From: Orychophragmus violaceus
Lineage: Eukaryota > Streptophyta > Magnoliopsida > Brassicales > Brassicaceae
Length of the DNA: 64,000 bases
Direction of reading: 5' to 3'
Assembly (NCBI GenBank): GCA_030180135.1
Contig: CM058234.1
Coordinates: 27,748,766 to 27,812,765 of the forward strand
Below the pieces are notes generated by a model. That model was given only the letters and a program-made list of their open reading frames with translations. It was not told the DNA's origin and made no database searches. The position numbers were made by a program, and so were the translations under genes. How positions within the stretch are numbered: the stretch's first letter is position 1; each line of letters begins with the position of its first letter. This document shows positions 10,383-22,593 of this stretch, one piece after another.

Positions 10383-11845
10383 TCTATACATATAAATAAA
10401 AAGTAATTTTGGACGAAATCTGACGTGTCAATACAAAAGAGTTCTAGATGAGCATAATGATGACGTGGAATGGTGATATGACAATGTCAAAAATAATTTA
10501 AAAGGTTTGGAGTTGAACTTATTTACGAGAATGCCACCTAATCGATTTTTATTCAATTAATTAATTCATTTTTCTTAAAAAATCATAATATCTTTCTCAA
10601 TATTTTATTAGTTCGAATTTGAAAAAAAATATTATGACATAATATTTCGTGAAATCCTATATAAGGTGAGCTTGGTGGCCTAGAAACATAATCATTTGCA
10701 TATTTTATATTTTCAAGAAGTTTTCTCTCTATTTTTGTTTTTCCATTGGCTATGGGTAGTCTTCTTCCGGATCATTAAAAGTTCTATCAAATGATCCGTT
10801 ATCATTTCTATTACTTTCTTCTTCTTATTATCGATTTTATATGGATTTCTATGTTTTTTTTTTAATTCTGTTTTATTCGTTTGGGCGCATGAAAGATGAA
10901 ACTCATTTTATCTCGAGTATTTATGAATGATGTGAGGTGAACTAACAAACGTTTGAGATTTTCTTTAAAAAAGTGTGTGAACTTATATTCGAGATTTAAA
11001 AATCCGATTGAAGGTTATTGCCAAGACGTTGTTAGTTCACCTCACATGTCCCGATTATCCTAATAAACCTATAATCCAAATAAGTATTGTCTATTACTAT
11101 AGACATGGACTTAGTGGTAAACGATAAATTTGGTGAATACTCTTTCGAATATCAAATAAGGTTTAGTCCCAATAGTCCGAATACAGTTTCGATATTTAAT
11201 GGATTGACAGAAATATCAATTCATCAGTCCGGTGACGACCGATAATATTCAACAAAATCTGTGTAAGATTATATATTGTATGTGTATATTAAATAAATAA
11301 TATTAATTAGAACCACATATGCGATTGTGTCAAGCGACACATTTAATGCCAAATCCTGCAACATGATTTCGCAAACTATATATATAGTTAAGATGGTGTA
11401 TTGTGCCTATTGATTTAAGGGTAATTAAAAATCAAGATATCAAATATTCTATGATTTTAATATTCAATTATTAGTGTACAAGCTGAGTATAATAATATTT
11501 TAACCGTTTTTGGATATTATAATTTATTAAACTATTTGCCGATCATAGTTTTGGAATATTTTATTTAGAATATATTGTTGGCGTGATATAGTGTTGTGAT
11601 CTTAGATTTTATTGTTATTAGTTTATATTGTCCATTGGAAAGTAGTTATTATATAAATTTGCATGAATATTTTTAGAATATTTGTAGTATATTGGATTTA
11701 ATGAAATTATCAACAATTTAATTTGTTTATATACATTTTCTAAGTCAATTATGATAATATCTTAATTGGTTGTTAGGATAATTTGATTTTTTTTTAACAC
11801 ACAAAGAATTTCAAAGATAGAATTTCGGAAACTGGTTTTTTTTTC
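10383..11845 (+). mobile_element. Probable Helitron 5' end and body
   Basis: At 10383 the sequence reads TCTATACATATAAATAAAAA after an A, then TTTTGGACGAAATCTGACGTG. That is typical of a Helitron 5' terminus (A|TC, short AT block, then a CCACGTCA or GACGTG-like word). No 3' hairpin with CTAG is seen before the LINE starts near 11850. The element is therefore truncated, or it continues beyond the LINE, perhaps to the 3' end at 26094. It contains an unusual perfect inverted repeat at 10930-11047 and no open frame. Confidence 0.4.
10930..11047. repeat. Perfect 19-bp inverted repeat with 80-base loop
   Basis: ATGTGAGGTGAACTAACAA at 10930-10948 is the exact reverse complement of 11029-11047. Transcribed RNA could fold into a stem with an 80-base loop. 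No target duplication is evident around it. Confidence 0.9.
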
Positions 11846-11909
11846 GCTTTGACCTAGGAGCCGCCAAGGGTGATTTCAAACTTTCCTTATCAGGCACGTT
11901 TCTCGTCCA

Positions 11910-13395
11910 TGGCCATGAGGCCGCCGGCGACTCATACGGAGGCTACTCCGGCTGCTCATGACGGTTCTCCTTTGGTGTGGCATGCTGGTGGGAAGGGTGT
12001 TGGGGCTGTTTGGGATGGTGCGAATCTGGAAGTTTCATTGGTTGAAGGAGTTGCAGAGGTTTGTCTACCGGATGATTTTACTCTCGATGAGAAACCTTTA
12101 TGGGATTGCTATGTCTTGGGTCACTTTATTGGTGAGGCGCCACAAATCGGTACTGTCCATGCAACAGTCAATCGGCTATGGAATGCAACAGTGAAGGGTC
12201 CAAAGATTGATGTTCAGTTCTTATCAAAGAATGCGGCTCTGTTTCGTATCGTCAATGATGGGATGCGATATCGAGTTCTTAGACGCAAATTTTGGCATAT
12301 TGGTGACGTTCCACTAATGATCCAGTCTTGGCATCCGGAGGCTGGCATAGCTCGGCCTGATTTCAATTCAATGCCGATGTGGGTCGATGTTTTTAAAGTT
12401 CCGTCAGATTATTTCTCTGATAAAGGTTTGCGTTTGATAGGTGGTTTCATTGGTAAGTTTGTTAATCTCCATCCCTCGACGGAGAGGTGCACTCGGTTTG
12501 ATGTGGCTAGGATTCTTCTGGAAGTCAATATTCACGAGGCTCTTCCAGAAAAGATCCGTATGCGTAAAGGCTCTCGAGTGATGGAGATGGATGTTGCTTT
12601 CCCATGGCTTCCACCCAAGTGTGGCGGCTGCAATCGATGGGGCCATTACTTCAAGAACTGTCATGACAATAAACATGTTTTGGGTGCATGTGGAAGTGGT
12701 TTGGAAAAGCGAAGAGACGATCAGTGCACATGAGGTGAGGTTACGACATCTACTCAAGCTATGGAAACTGGTGCAAAGGTTGTTGAGGGTGCCATAGACA
12801 CCTCTAAAAAACATGTTGTCGAGGGTGAGGAGATGGAGGAGGAAGCTCAAGCTCTGGCGTCAAACACTGGCTCTCCAGCTGCAGTGATTAGTGATTTGCT
12901 AAAAGACCTAAAACAGATTGTTGCACCACCTCCGAGTGATACAGTCACTGCTATAGTAGGTTTTCGAATGAAAACGTAGCTGGAAATGTGGACTCAGTTC
13001 TTGAAGACGGTGAAATTGATGAAAGTAGAGATGTTGATGGCGGGACATACGTACCACCGGGTAAAGATTCTCCGGCAAAAGCCATTGAACCTGCGGCGAG
13101 CATCCTATCTCCTACATCTTTCGACTCTCTAGCTGATCTGAATGAGGAAGATGACGAGGACATGGAGGTCGAAGATGAGGTAAATGTTCGTACACAGGCT
13201 GTAATTGACGATGCCAAAAGTCTACAAACAACGGTAAAAGCTGATGGTGTGAGCTCAACTATACAAACAAAGATGGCGAAGGAGAAAAAGGATAAGAAAG
13301 AGAGAAAAAACAAGGAGTGCCCCTTTTCTCCATCAGAAGGATTTAATCAGGTTTGGTATGCAAGGAAAGGGTCGGAATGCTTCCATCCGAAAGTA
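11910..13395 (+). pseudogene. LINE ORF1 protein (DUF4283 plus zinc knuckle), broken
   Basis: ORF1 proteins coat LINE RNA and help target-primed reverse transcription. I place the start at the ATG at 11910 (MAMRPPATHTEATPAAH), although the frame is open from 11870. Residues about 40-180 form the DUF4283-like region (LPDDFTLDEKPLWDCYVLGH), and a CCHC knuckle CGGCNRWGHYFKNCH follows at 12631-12675. An in-frame TGA at 12731 ends the first segment. A second segment (about 12734-12960) continues in the same frame, and a shift near 12960 moves to the frame of 12988-13473, rich in Glu, Asp and Lys. The acidic tail followed by a lysine-rich run (KEKKDKKERKNK) is common in this group. Confidence 0.85.
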
Positions 13396-14830
13396 ATATG
13401 TCGTCTATATTTGCTTGGAACATGCGTGGGTTCAATCTACCATACAAACATGGGGTTATTAAGGAATGGTTGAGGAGTGAAGGATGTTGTATTGGATCTT
13501 TTATTGAGACGAGGGTACAAGAGATAAATGCTTTGCCGATTGCCCAATTTGTTTGTGAAGGATGGTCGTTTTTCTCCAACTATCAGTCTCATCCGGGGAG
13601 TAGAATTTGGGTTGTTTGGTCTGATGTGGTGGAGGTCCAAGTGATTTATTCATTTGCTCAGATGGTTTGTTGTGGGGGGAAACAAATAAGACTTTGAATG
13701 CTCAATACATTGTCTCTTTTGTATATGGTTACAATACTGTTATCGGTCGTAAGGAGCTGTGGAGGGACATTTGCTATTTCCATGATTCATACGTTAAGTC
13801 TAATTATCCATGGGTTTTAGCAGGTGACTTTAATGAAATCCTCTCATCTTCGGAACACTATCGATCAATGGATTACTCGGTGGATCGGAGTGGAAAGCAA
13901 GATTTTCTCACTACCAAAGTATTTTGTGGTCTACATGATTTGGCCTATATTGGTTCACCATTCACTTGGACTAATAATCAAGGCTCAAATCCGATCGGCA
14001 AGAAGTTAGATCGGGTTCTAGTGAATGAAGTATGGAGTTTAAAATTTATTCAGTGCTACGAAAAATTTGAAGCTTGTGGTATATCTGATCATGCTCGTGT
14101 AGTAATCCGGTTTTCTGAAGCGCACACCTCAAATAAGAGGCCTTTCAAGTTTTTCACACATACTACAGAGCACCCGCAATTCTTGGATATTGTAAGGGAC
14201 TCCTGGACGTCATCTGCTCCTCTATTTCACTCTCGAATGGCTTTGTATCTCTTCTCAAAGAAGTTGAAATTGTTAAAGCCCCTGCTCAGGAACCTAAATA
14301 AATCTCGCTATGGAGATCTCCCTCTTAAAGTCAGGGAAGCATGGGAAGAATTGTGTGAAAACCAAGATGCAGCTTTTGAGTCACCTACTGCGGATAATCT
14401 TGCAAAGGTCTCTGATTCCGTGGAGCGTTGGAATAAGCTTGCTGCGCTAGAGGAGCAGTTTTTCAAACAAAAATCTCGTATTCGATCGATAAAGCTGGGA
14501 GACAATAATACACGGTTTTTTCATCTTGTTGCAAATGGAAGAGCAGCAAAGAACTCTATCAAGTTCCTGAAACGTCTTGACGGATCCTTTGCGTCAGAAG
14601 TCTCAGAGATCAAAGCTGAAGCAGTTCAGCATTTTGAGAGGTTTTTACAATCACATCCAGCTCCTAAAAAGATATTTTCTAGAGATAGGTTTGAATCATT
14701 GCTTGATTTCAGATTATCACCAGACATGGGAGTCACTCTTACTCGGCCTGTTACAAGGGAAGAAATTTGCGAGGTTCTGTTGGAATGCCCACAAATAAAG
14801 CGCCTGGACCGGATGGTTTTCCGGTAGAAT
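13393..14830 (+). pseudogene. LINE ORF2, endonuclease half, frameshifted
   Basis: This is the exonuclease-endonuclease-phosphatase fold that nicks target DNA. It starts MSSIFAWNMRG, with the conserved Asn, and the catalytic Glu is in the SFIETRVQE stretch. A frameshift near 13675 joins to the frame of 13667-14827, with YGYN, then the GDFNEI motif, SPFTWTNNQ and the closing SDHARVV. The endonuclease domain ends near 14110. The rest is the linker into reverse transcriptase with FFHLVANGRAAKNSI. The frame is lost just after the KAPGPDGFP-like motif near 14800. Confidence 0.88.
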
Positions 14831-15538
14831 TCTATAAGTCGGCTTGGACGATCATAGGCGACGACCTCATTATTGCGGTGCAATATTTCTTCATGTTTGG
14901 TCTGCTCCCTCGCTCCACTAATGCAACGATTATTTAGTTGATTCCTTTAGAAGACGTATGCTGAATATATCACTGATTTCAGGCCCATAGCGTGCTGCAA
15001 TTTTCTATATAAGGCCATCTCGAAGATCTTGGCTAATCGGCTTAAGGCTACCCTGCCGGAAGCTATTGAGTTAAACCAATGTGCTTTCGTCAAGGGACGT
15101 CTCCTCCTTGAGAATGTAATTTTGCCGACGGAGCTGGTTAAGGATTACCATAAAGATGTTGGAGCCAATAGATGGGCGATTAAAGTAGATATCGCAAAAG
15201 ATTTTGATACTGTTCAGTGGTCGTTTATTTGTAATACTCTACGTTCTATGGGTTACCCGACTCTGTTTTTCCATTGGATTCAGCTGTGTATCTCAACTGC
15301 TGCCTTCTTCATCTCTATCAATGGAGACCCTGAGGGTTTTTTTCTCCAGCAGTCGCGGAATTCGACAGGGATGTGCACTCTCACCATACCTCTATGTCAT
15401 CGTTAATAATGTCCTCTCTCGGTTGCTTAATGAGGCTGCAAATGCTGGCCGGTTTGGGTTTCACCCTCTCTGCCCATCCACTTGTATAACTCATCTGAGT
15501 TTCGCGGGTGATATTGTGGTTTTTACAGATGGGGAGAA
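14795..15538 (+). pseudogene. LINE ORF2, reverse transcriptase, 5' part
   Basis: Recognisable blocks lie in shifting frames: RPIACCNF and NRLKATLPEAIELNQCAFVKG (15033 on), KVDIAKDFDTVQWSFI, then SSRGIRQGCALSPYLYVI in the frame of 15204-15599. The catalytic box, normally F/Y-A-D-D, reads SFAGDIVVFTDG, so one of the two metal-binding aspartates is glycine. Stops also occur near 14937 and 14962. The reading stops at 15538 where the copia element is inserted, and resumes at 22599. Confidence 0.88.
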
Positions 15539-16268
15539 TGAAGGAACTAGGAGCCAATTCTACCGTATTCAGAATTCTCGCGAGTTCCCAATAGCCTAGG
15601 ATCTAGGGTCTAGTTAATTGAATCATGATCTCACCTCGAGATTACCTGGAGTTTTGGCAGCGGAAGATTATGGTAACACGAGATCTTGAGCGCCCCAATC
15701 GTTGCGCCTCTATCGTAGTCCACACGCACACAAGCTGGAATCCGCCGGGATGCTAGTACCGGTGCTCGGATCTCCTTGGGACTTTAGTTTATAGAGGTTA
15801 TGTGTTTTCTCTCTAAGAAAAATAGTCTGGGCGGCTCTCTCTATTTTGTTAGGTCGAATGTATAAACTCGTTTATATATTGACCTCGAGGTGAACCGAAA
15901 CATCAGTTTCGGTTTCTCCATTGTGTCGACCGACACACTCATTGGTGTCGATCGACACACGTCCTGTATCGACCGACGCACCCAATGGTGTCGATCGATA
16001 CACTCCTTTGAAACTCAATTCGATGTGTATCTAATACACATCGATCAGACCATATGCCAATGGTCAATCCCATACGAAGTATGTCCAACTTGCTTAGGTG
16101 TGTGACCCTGTAGGTTCACACGATACTGGAAATGAGTTACAACTCTTTTGTCATAAGCGGTTTCTAGCAAAACATTATGACTACCCAGTATCACATGAAT
16201 TGTCCGATCTCGACAATACAACTATCTCTAGAGTTAGTACAATATGATTTCAGGACATAATCCCAACA
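15539..16268 (-). repeat. Copia LTR, 3' copy (left)
   Basis: 730 bp, TGAAGGAA...CCAACA on the plus strand. It contains four motif copies at about 22-base steps (15924, 15946, about 15967, 15989). On the minus strand the polypurine tract AGTGGGAGAT (about 16269-16278) lies directly upstream. Confidence 0.95.
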
Positions 16269-16299
16269 ATCTCCCACTTGTACTGGAATCACCTATTCC

Positions 16300-19200
16300 T
16301 ATAATCCCTTCGTCTCTATATCTCGATTCGGCATAAGGCAAGAGACTGTGTCATCCTTATTATAGCCAACATCATGTTCATCGAATTCCTGATCCATACT
16401 GATAAAACAAACGACTGACAATCACCTCGTTTGAGCACGGCCATGCATTTTCTCAGTATCAAATCTTCGATGGGCCCTGAGATATTTATCTCCCGTTGTT
16501 ACAGGAGGGACAAATCCCATCCCTGTTTCTACACATACTTCATGATACGCACAAGCAATGCCGTTATAGCCGCCAGTTACGGAACGACGTTTGACAAGTT
16601 CAACACGCACCAATTCATATGCTAGAAAGCATGATGAACTCAGGTCTAAGGACTATACTCTATAGTCGTAATGAGAACCTCCCATGACACTGATATAACT
16701 ATCCTGTGGAGTTCTCATTAGCGGGTCATGTCCGATCATATGTTTATCAACATATATCTATGTGACTGACTGTGATAATCATATCATTGACTCCGTGAAA
16801 CTTAGTCCAACAGTCACCTCACATACTAGTCTCGCGCGGTTATTGGTGCCCCACTTCAATAACCTCGACTAGGGACAATCATAATTTATGTCATCTTTTA
16901 CTTATAGGGTTTCATGATCAAGTCTTCAACTTGATGACCTATATGATGACCATAAAATACTCTGGGACCATTATTTAATTATCCAATAATTAAATAACAC
17001 TGATGTCAGTTTAACTTACATAAACACTACCATGGCATGTCTATGTAAAAACTATAACATAACTAAAGTTACTCTCACTAGAATCAAGATCATCTCATCA
17101 GATATCTTATACCTACAACAACAGAATAAATCCGGTGCTTAGGTTGTGGGAGAGACTGCGGTGTTATTGCTTGAAACGATTTCAACAAACCACACCGCCA
17201 TTCGGATAAGAGCACTATTCTACGGTCCAATGCTTGGAGCCTTTCCAACAGATAGCACCGCTATTCAGACAAAGAGACATAACCAGGTGGGAACCGGGAT
17301 TCGTCTTTATCCGTCTAACTACTTTCAACTGGTTCGTCACTTCCTCAGTTCACCACGAAACTATCCTTAGGGTTTCTTAAAACACTTGGGATATTTCTGG
17401 TAACTGTTCAGTGACTCTTACCGGAATATTTTGGTATTTTCTCGTCATGCTTTATGCGTAAGCTGCATCTAGACGAGCGCAAAATATGGCATTCATGATG
17501 GATTCTATTGCATCAGCATAAGCAATCACACTCATTAATACTAGTTCAGACAGTGTTCAAAACACTTCTTCTTGCTAATATTGTTACTAGCTCAGCCAGT
17601 GTCCAAGACACTTCATCTTGCTCAGATTATTGCCATAAGACCTTTGGTATGAAGCCATTCTTGGAATCAAGCGTATTAGATCTGTCCAATACCTTATCAA
17701 CATAAGGATTTTGACACGATCCAATTAGCTACTCTGATCCATTCCAATGGATCCTTATTCCAAGAATTCACGCGGCTACTCCCATGTCTATCGTGTAAAT
17801 TTGACTTTCGACCTAAATCTTGACAAGACTTTAGCGCCGGAACGTCGTTTATAAGATTCAAGTATGTGAACTACATACTGTGTGAGAATTGCCATTACGC
17901 TCCCACTAGTCTTCTTGTAAACGCATGGTTTCCTTTTCTTTCTTATCAAGTCAAAACTTTTGACTACATTATCAGAATGTTGATTCCAACTCCAAGATGT
18001 TTGCTTCAATCCAGAATTGGATCGATGAAGCTAACATTCATGCCCAGCCAATTTTCGGAGTTGGGGCTCACCATCGCTTCTTTGAATTTCGCATGTTCGT
18101 CACTTTTCAATGATCAACAGATCACGACAATAGGTTACGAGAAATCACTCTCGAGTTAGTGACGGATCCTTTCGGATCTGCGAATTTCAGGCTTCACAGG
18201 TGCAGATCCTACAGCACTTTGTAGATCTCACCGCTGCTCTCCCTCAACAGGTTGAGCAGCCTCCTGTGTTTATCGAATTTCTTCGATGTGTACTTTTACT
18301 CCCACTGTTCCTTTTGAAATTACGATCTTTCTCAAAAGACACAGTTCCGAACAACAATACTTTGTCCTCGGATTGGTTGCAAAAGTAGCAAGCCTTGGTT
18401 TCCTTAGGACAACCAGCGAGGTAAACCTTATCAAATATGGGTTCAAGTTTGTTTGTTGACTACTGTCTTACATAAACCTTGCAATCCCAATTAATCAGAA
18501 AAACAAAATTTGGAAATCACCCAGTCCACATCCAATGTGGTGTTTTTCACTGATTCTGATAGAAACTCTTTTCTGCGTAAAGGCAGACGTTTTAGGACGT
18601 ATTCTTAAATCGTTATGGAAGATTCCTGTGACTCATCTTTAATCGGAGCATATCCAATAAGATCCGATTTAATCTGTCAGATGATCACCCAATTTATGAC
18701 TTAAGTATTTTCCTCTGCGATTCAATCGAGGATCTCAATGCTTCTGTCAAATCGGTTCTACACTTCATTTTGGAACTCCTCAAGGGATTCCTGCTTGTGT
18801 CTCATCGAATGAACACAACCATACTTATTGATACCATCAATAATGTAATGAAGTACAGAGGATTTCCTTTGGCACTAATGCTCATTGGCCCGCATACATC
18901 AGTATGTGTAAGGCCCAACAAGCCTTTGGCCCGTTTCTTTTAGCTCTGCTAAAAAGGGCCTTAGTCATTTGGCCCAGCAAGCAAGATTCATGTCTCAATT
19001 GATTTACAATCAAAACAACATGAAGCCCATAACTATGGAACTTACGAATCCGCTTCACTTTATCTGGTCAAATCGACTATGCTAAAGAAAATTGACTTCA
19101 AGTCATCAGACTTAAACCGTTTGGTATTTTTGTTATATTCTAACTCTTGTTGGTTTGAGATATAAAACCCATTCTAAACGGGGTGCTACCATTAAATATT

Positions 19201-19470
19201 TCATTAAGATCTAAAGAACAAAACTTGTCTTTTATCAAAATGAAAAACATCCAAATTCTTTTACAAGAAAATGAAAGACATTTCTGCACAAGGCAGATAC
19301 ATAGTAGCAATTACTTAATTTCTAAAACCAAGTATGAAAGGCTCCTACAAGTGGAGAATCTCTACGGCTCATGCATCAACCATTGCTTCATACCAGACAC
19401 GCAGTTCCACTTGTCCTTTCTTCAACGTCCTACTCTCGCTTGTGTCTTGCATATTTCAAAAATATCAGTA
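16300..19470 (-). pseudogene. Copia pol remnants (protease, integrase, RT/RNase H), decayed
   Basis: Only scattered matches survive across three frames. Near 19465 VLDTRCGTDI recalls the protease D-T/S-G core, with Gly replaced by Arg. Around 18380-18420 a LVGYPKET-like integrase C-terminal segment is followed by a retained Cys. Near 18040-18090 FKEAMVSPNSENWL resembles the start of the copia RT domain. At 17890-17940 KPCVYKKTSGS resembles the RT palm region before YVDD, but no intact YVDD is visible (YVVHILES instead). Stops are frequent throughout. This contrasts with the nearly identical LTRs and open gag. Confidence 0.75.
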
Positions 19471-20344
19471 CCACAACGAGTATCCAATACTTATGTAGAA
19501 CTTGAATTAATAACACAATACCTGAAGAAGAAGTACCATACATCTTCTCCATCTCTTGTGAATCTTCCAAGAATTTAATGCAACCTCTCTTCCAATGCCC
19601 CGACTCATTACAGTAGAAGCACTTACTAACACCAGATGGGCTTGACTTGGGCTTATAAGATGACACAGACTTATCCTGATTCCAAATCTGGACGGCCTTG
19701 CCTACACCCTTGTCTAAACAAGATTTTTCAAATCTTTTGCCCCTTTTGATGTTTTGCTCTGCTGCCTTGAGCATGCCATGCAGCTCAGTCAACGTCTTCG
19801 TCAAGCCTTTCTTGATGTAGTTCTTAACGAACTTGTCATAGCTAGACGGCAGTGACTGCAGAATGATGTCAGTAGCCAACTCTAAGCTGACAGGACATCC
19901 CAGTCTCCCCAGGTTATCAACGTAACCCATCAGTTTAATGACATGAGGACTTACTGGAGCATCCTTTGGTAGCTTGCACCCAGTGAGAGACTTCACCATC
20001 TGGAATCTCTCAACTCGTGCCAGATCCTGAAACTTCAGTTTCAGGCTGGTGATCATCTCTATTGGCGACTCCATGTTCTCGTATTGACTCTTCAAGTCCG
20101 AGTTCATAGTAGCCAACATCAGACCACACACGTCTACCACATCAATATAATGCTTATTCCAAGCATTATATGCTGTATTCGAGCGATTGGTCTCAAGCCT
20201 TTCTGGAAGAGCCTTTTCAAGGACATAGTCCTTGCTCTCCTGCTTGAGAATGAATCTCAGATTCCGATACCAATTCAGGAAGTTGGATCCATTTAACTTG
20301 TCCTTCTCAAGGACGGATCGCAACAAGAAAGTAGTCACATACAT
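19430..20344 (-). CDS. Copia gag polyprotein
   Basis: The Gag of Ty1/copia forms the virus-like particle that packages element RNA. The frame runs 304 codons from the ATG at 20342-20344. Residues about 10-50 (DKLNGSNFLNWYRNLRFILK) match the N-terminal copia Gag domain. The middle is the UBN2/retrotran_gag region with ELHGMLKAAEQNIKRGKR near its end. A CCHC knuckle CFYCNESGHWKRGC follows at about residue 243. After that the frame passes into a corrupted protease (VLDTGCGTHI-like sequence in another frame) and stops. A functional copia would continue into pol as one polyprotein, so gag is intact but its join to pol is broken. Confidence 0.88.
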   Translation of the reverse strand: MYVTTFLLRSVLEKDKLNGSNFLNWYRNLRFILKQESKDYVLEKALPERLETNRSNTAYNAWNKHYIDVVDVCGLMLATMNSDLKSQYENMESPIEMITSLKLKFQDLARVERFQMVKSLTGCKLPKDAPVSPHVIKLMGYVDNLGRLGCPVSLELATDIILQSLPSSYDKFVKNYIKKGLTKTLTELHGMLKAAEQNIKRGKRFEKSCLDKGVGKAVQIWNQDKSVSSYKPKSSPSGVSKCFYCNESGHWKRGCIKFLEDSQEMEKMYGTSSSGIVLLIQVLHKYWILVVVLIFLKYARHKRE

Positions 20345-21059
20345 AAGCTGAAATCCAAGAAAAACAAAGATTTAGTTATGTATATGATGAGAAATCTTAT
20401 TAAATAAGAAAACTCGCATTATATTCAAATAATGTTTCCTCTATGAATATAATAGTCCAAGATCCATACATTGCTAAAACCTGAGTGGACGACTCGTCAT
20501 CACCCAAAGTTTAGTAATCTAGGTAAGCAAACCATTGCTAATTGTACTCAGTACAACTCTTGGTCGCAGATAAGACAATCCATGTCTCATCTACTCTGAT
20601 GTCTCTGGGCCCATAACTTCTGATAGCACAGTCAAGTAAAACCAATCTTTCTGCCTTGTGATCACTGACAGTTGCACTGCAAGTCTGTCAATGATCACCT
20701 GCATTACTCATGCTGTTGTGGGTACCAAGGACTCCAAGTATATCCAACAGCAACATGAGTCTTGACAGTAGACAAGATCGGGCAAGACATCAAGGTCACT
20801 TGATATTTAGTTGAGGAAACTAAACCCAAAAGTTTAGCAAATCAATTTCTTAGGTCATTTAATTGTTGATGTTAATGCACTGCAAGTCCATCAACATTAT
20901 TACATGCCTTACTCACGTAATTGTGGACACCAAGCTCTTGGCTAGACATCACACAACTAAACGAGTCTTGACAGTTGACCATATTGAAGCTAATCTTTGA
21001 TCAATGTTTAAGTCTATTTTGGTTTCTGCAAATTCAAGGTTCAATAACCAGAATTTCGA

Positions 21060-21730
21060 ATACTGTGTCGATCGACGCAGACTCTGTCTGTCGATCGACA
21101 CCACCAAACCGAACCGGATTTCAATAACCGATTAATCCAATTAACCCGGTTCATTGAACCGGTCATGTCGATCGATACAACTCATGTGTGACGGTCGACA
21201 TTGACCTAAACCGAAGATAGTTTTGATAACCGGTCCAATCTAATTGAACCGACTTATCTGATCAAACTGATCTTAACCAATCGGTTTATACTAATTGGGA
21301 TAATTAGTTCAATCTAATTGAACCATTTAAACCAGTTTCAACTAATTGCGATAACCAGTCCAATTCCATTGAACCGTATTATCCAATCAAACTGATTCAA
21401 AACATCGGTTTATGCTGATTGAGATAATCAGTTCAATCCAATTGAACCAATTCATCCAATTTAAACCGATCTATTCGGACTTAACCAAGCATGATAACCG
21501 GTCCAATCCAATTGAACCGATTAACCATTCGCTTGGTCTGTGTCGACCGACACTAACCTGTGTCGATCGATACGTGACCGAATGTGCTCTGTGTCGACCG
21601 ACACTCAACCTGTGTCGATCGACACAGAAGGCTTTCAGTTTTTCTACGCGAAAAACCCTAGCCGCCGACTCTGTCGAATTCGCGGTTCTGTGTCGACCGA
21701 CACACCCAGTGTGTCGATCGACACCATGCG
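21060..21730 (-). repeat. Copia leader with motif pairs and GATAACCGGTCCAAT repeats
   Basis: Two repeat systems lie between the primer site and gag. One is five pairs of the TGTCG..CGACA motif, at 21066/21089, 21168/21189, 21541/21561, 21592/21613 and 21691/21712. The other is a degenerate unit GATAACCGGTCCAATCCAAT followed by TGAACCG, starting near 21224, 21298, 21350, 21423 and 21493. A 1.5-kb leader is long for copia, and the repeats suggest regulatory or packaging roles, which is inference. Confidence 0.8.
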
Positions 21731-21850
21731 AAAACACAAAATCAGAGTTTAGTTTCAATCGATCTAACATGCTATTGTTCATAAACTATTATGAGCGAAT
21801 TCAATTCATTAGATTCAATTAAACAGACTGATTCAATGGAAAACCCTAAG

Positions 21851-21862
21851 GCTCTGATACCA
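21851..21862 (-). other. Primer-binding site (tRNA-Met)
   Basis: On the minus strand it reads TGGTATCAGAGC, the usual plant copia primer site for initiator methionine tRNA, directly downstream of the 5' LTR. It fixes the element's orientation. Confidence 0.92.
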
Positions 21863-21863
21863 C

Positions 21864-22593
21864 TGAAGGAACTAGGAGCCAATTCTACCGTATTCAGAAT
21901 TCTCGCGAGTTCCCAATAGCCTAGGATCTAGGGTCTAGTTAATTGAATCATGATCTCACCTCGAGATTACCTGGAGTTTTGGCAGCGGAAGATTATGGTA
22001 ACACGAGATCTAGAGCGCCCCAATCGTTGCGCCTCTATCGTAGTCCACACGCACACAAGCTGGAATCCGCCGGGATGCTAGTACCGGTGCTCGGATCTCC
22101 TTGGGACTTTAGTTTCTAGAGGTTCTGTGTTTTCTCTCTAAGAAAAACAGTCTGGGCGGCTCTCTCTATTTTGTTAGGTCGAATGTATAAACTTGTTTAT
22201 ATATTGACCTCGAGGTGAACCGAAACATCAGTTTCGGTTTCTCCATTGTGTCGACCGACACACTCATTGGTGTCGATCGACACACGTCCTGTATCGACCG
22301 ACGCACCCAATGGTGTCGATCGATACACCCCTTTGAAACTCAATTCGATGTGTATCTAATACACATCGATCAGACCATATGCCAATGGTCAATCCCATAC
22401 GAAGTATGTCCAACTTGCTTAGGTGTGTGACCCTGTAGGTTCACACGATACTGGAAATGAGTTACAACTCATTTGTCATAAGCGGTTTCTAGCAAAACAT
22501 TATGACTACCCAGTATCACATGAATTGTCCGATCTCGACAATACAACTATCTCTAGAGTTAGTACAATATGATTTCAGGACATAATCCCAACA
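21864..22593 (-). repeat. Copia LTR, 5' copy (right)
   Basis: 730 bp, the same length as the left copy, with seven substitutions and no indels seen. As the 5' LTR it should hold the promoter. The motif cluster lies at 22249, 22271, about 22292 and 22314. Confidence 0.95.

Larger units (their letters stand above)
15539..22593 (-). mobile_element. Copia LTR retrotransposon nested in the LINE
   Basis: A 7,055-bp element bounded by two 730-bp direct repeats. The 5-base duplication GAGAA lies at 15534-15538 and 22594-22598; removing the element and one copy restores the LINE frame. Orientation is minus. The primer-binding site complementary to initiator tRNA-Met lies beside the right LTR (21852-21862), and the polypurine tract beside the left. 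The LTRs differ at only seven positions by my count (about 1%), so the insertion is recent on an evolutionary scale. The gag frame is open, but the pol region is riddled with stops, so it probably moved using enzymes from a relative. It carries many copies of the TGTCG..CGACA motif. Confidence 0.95.
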
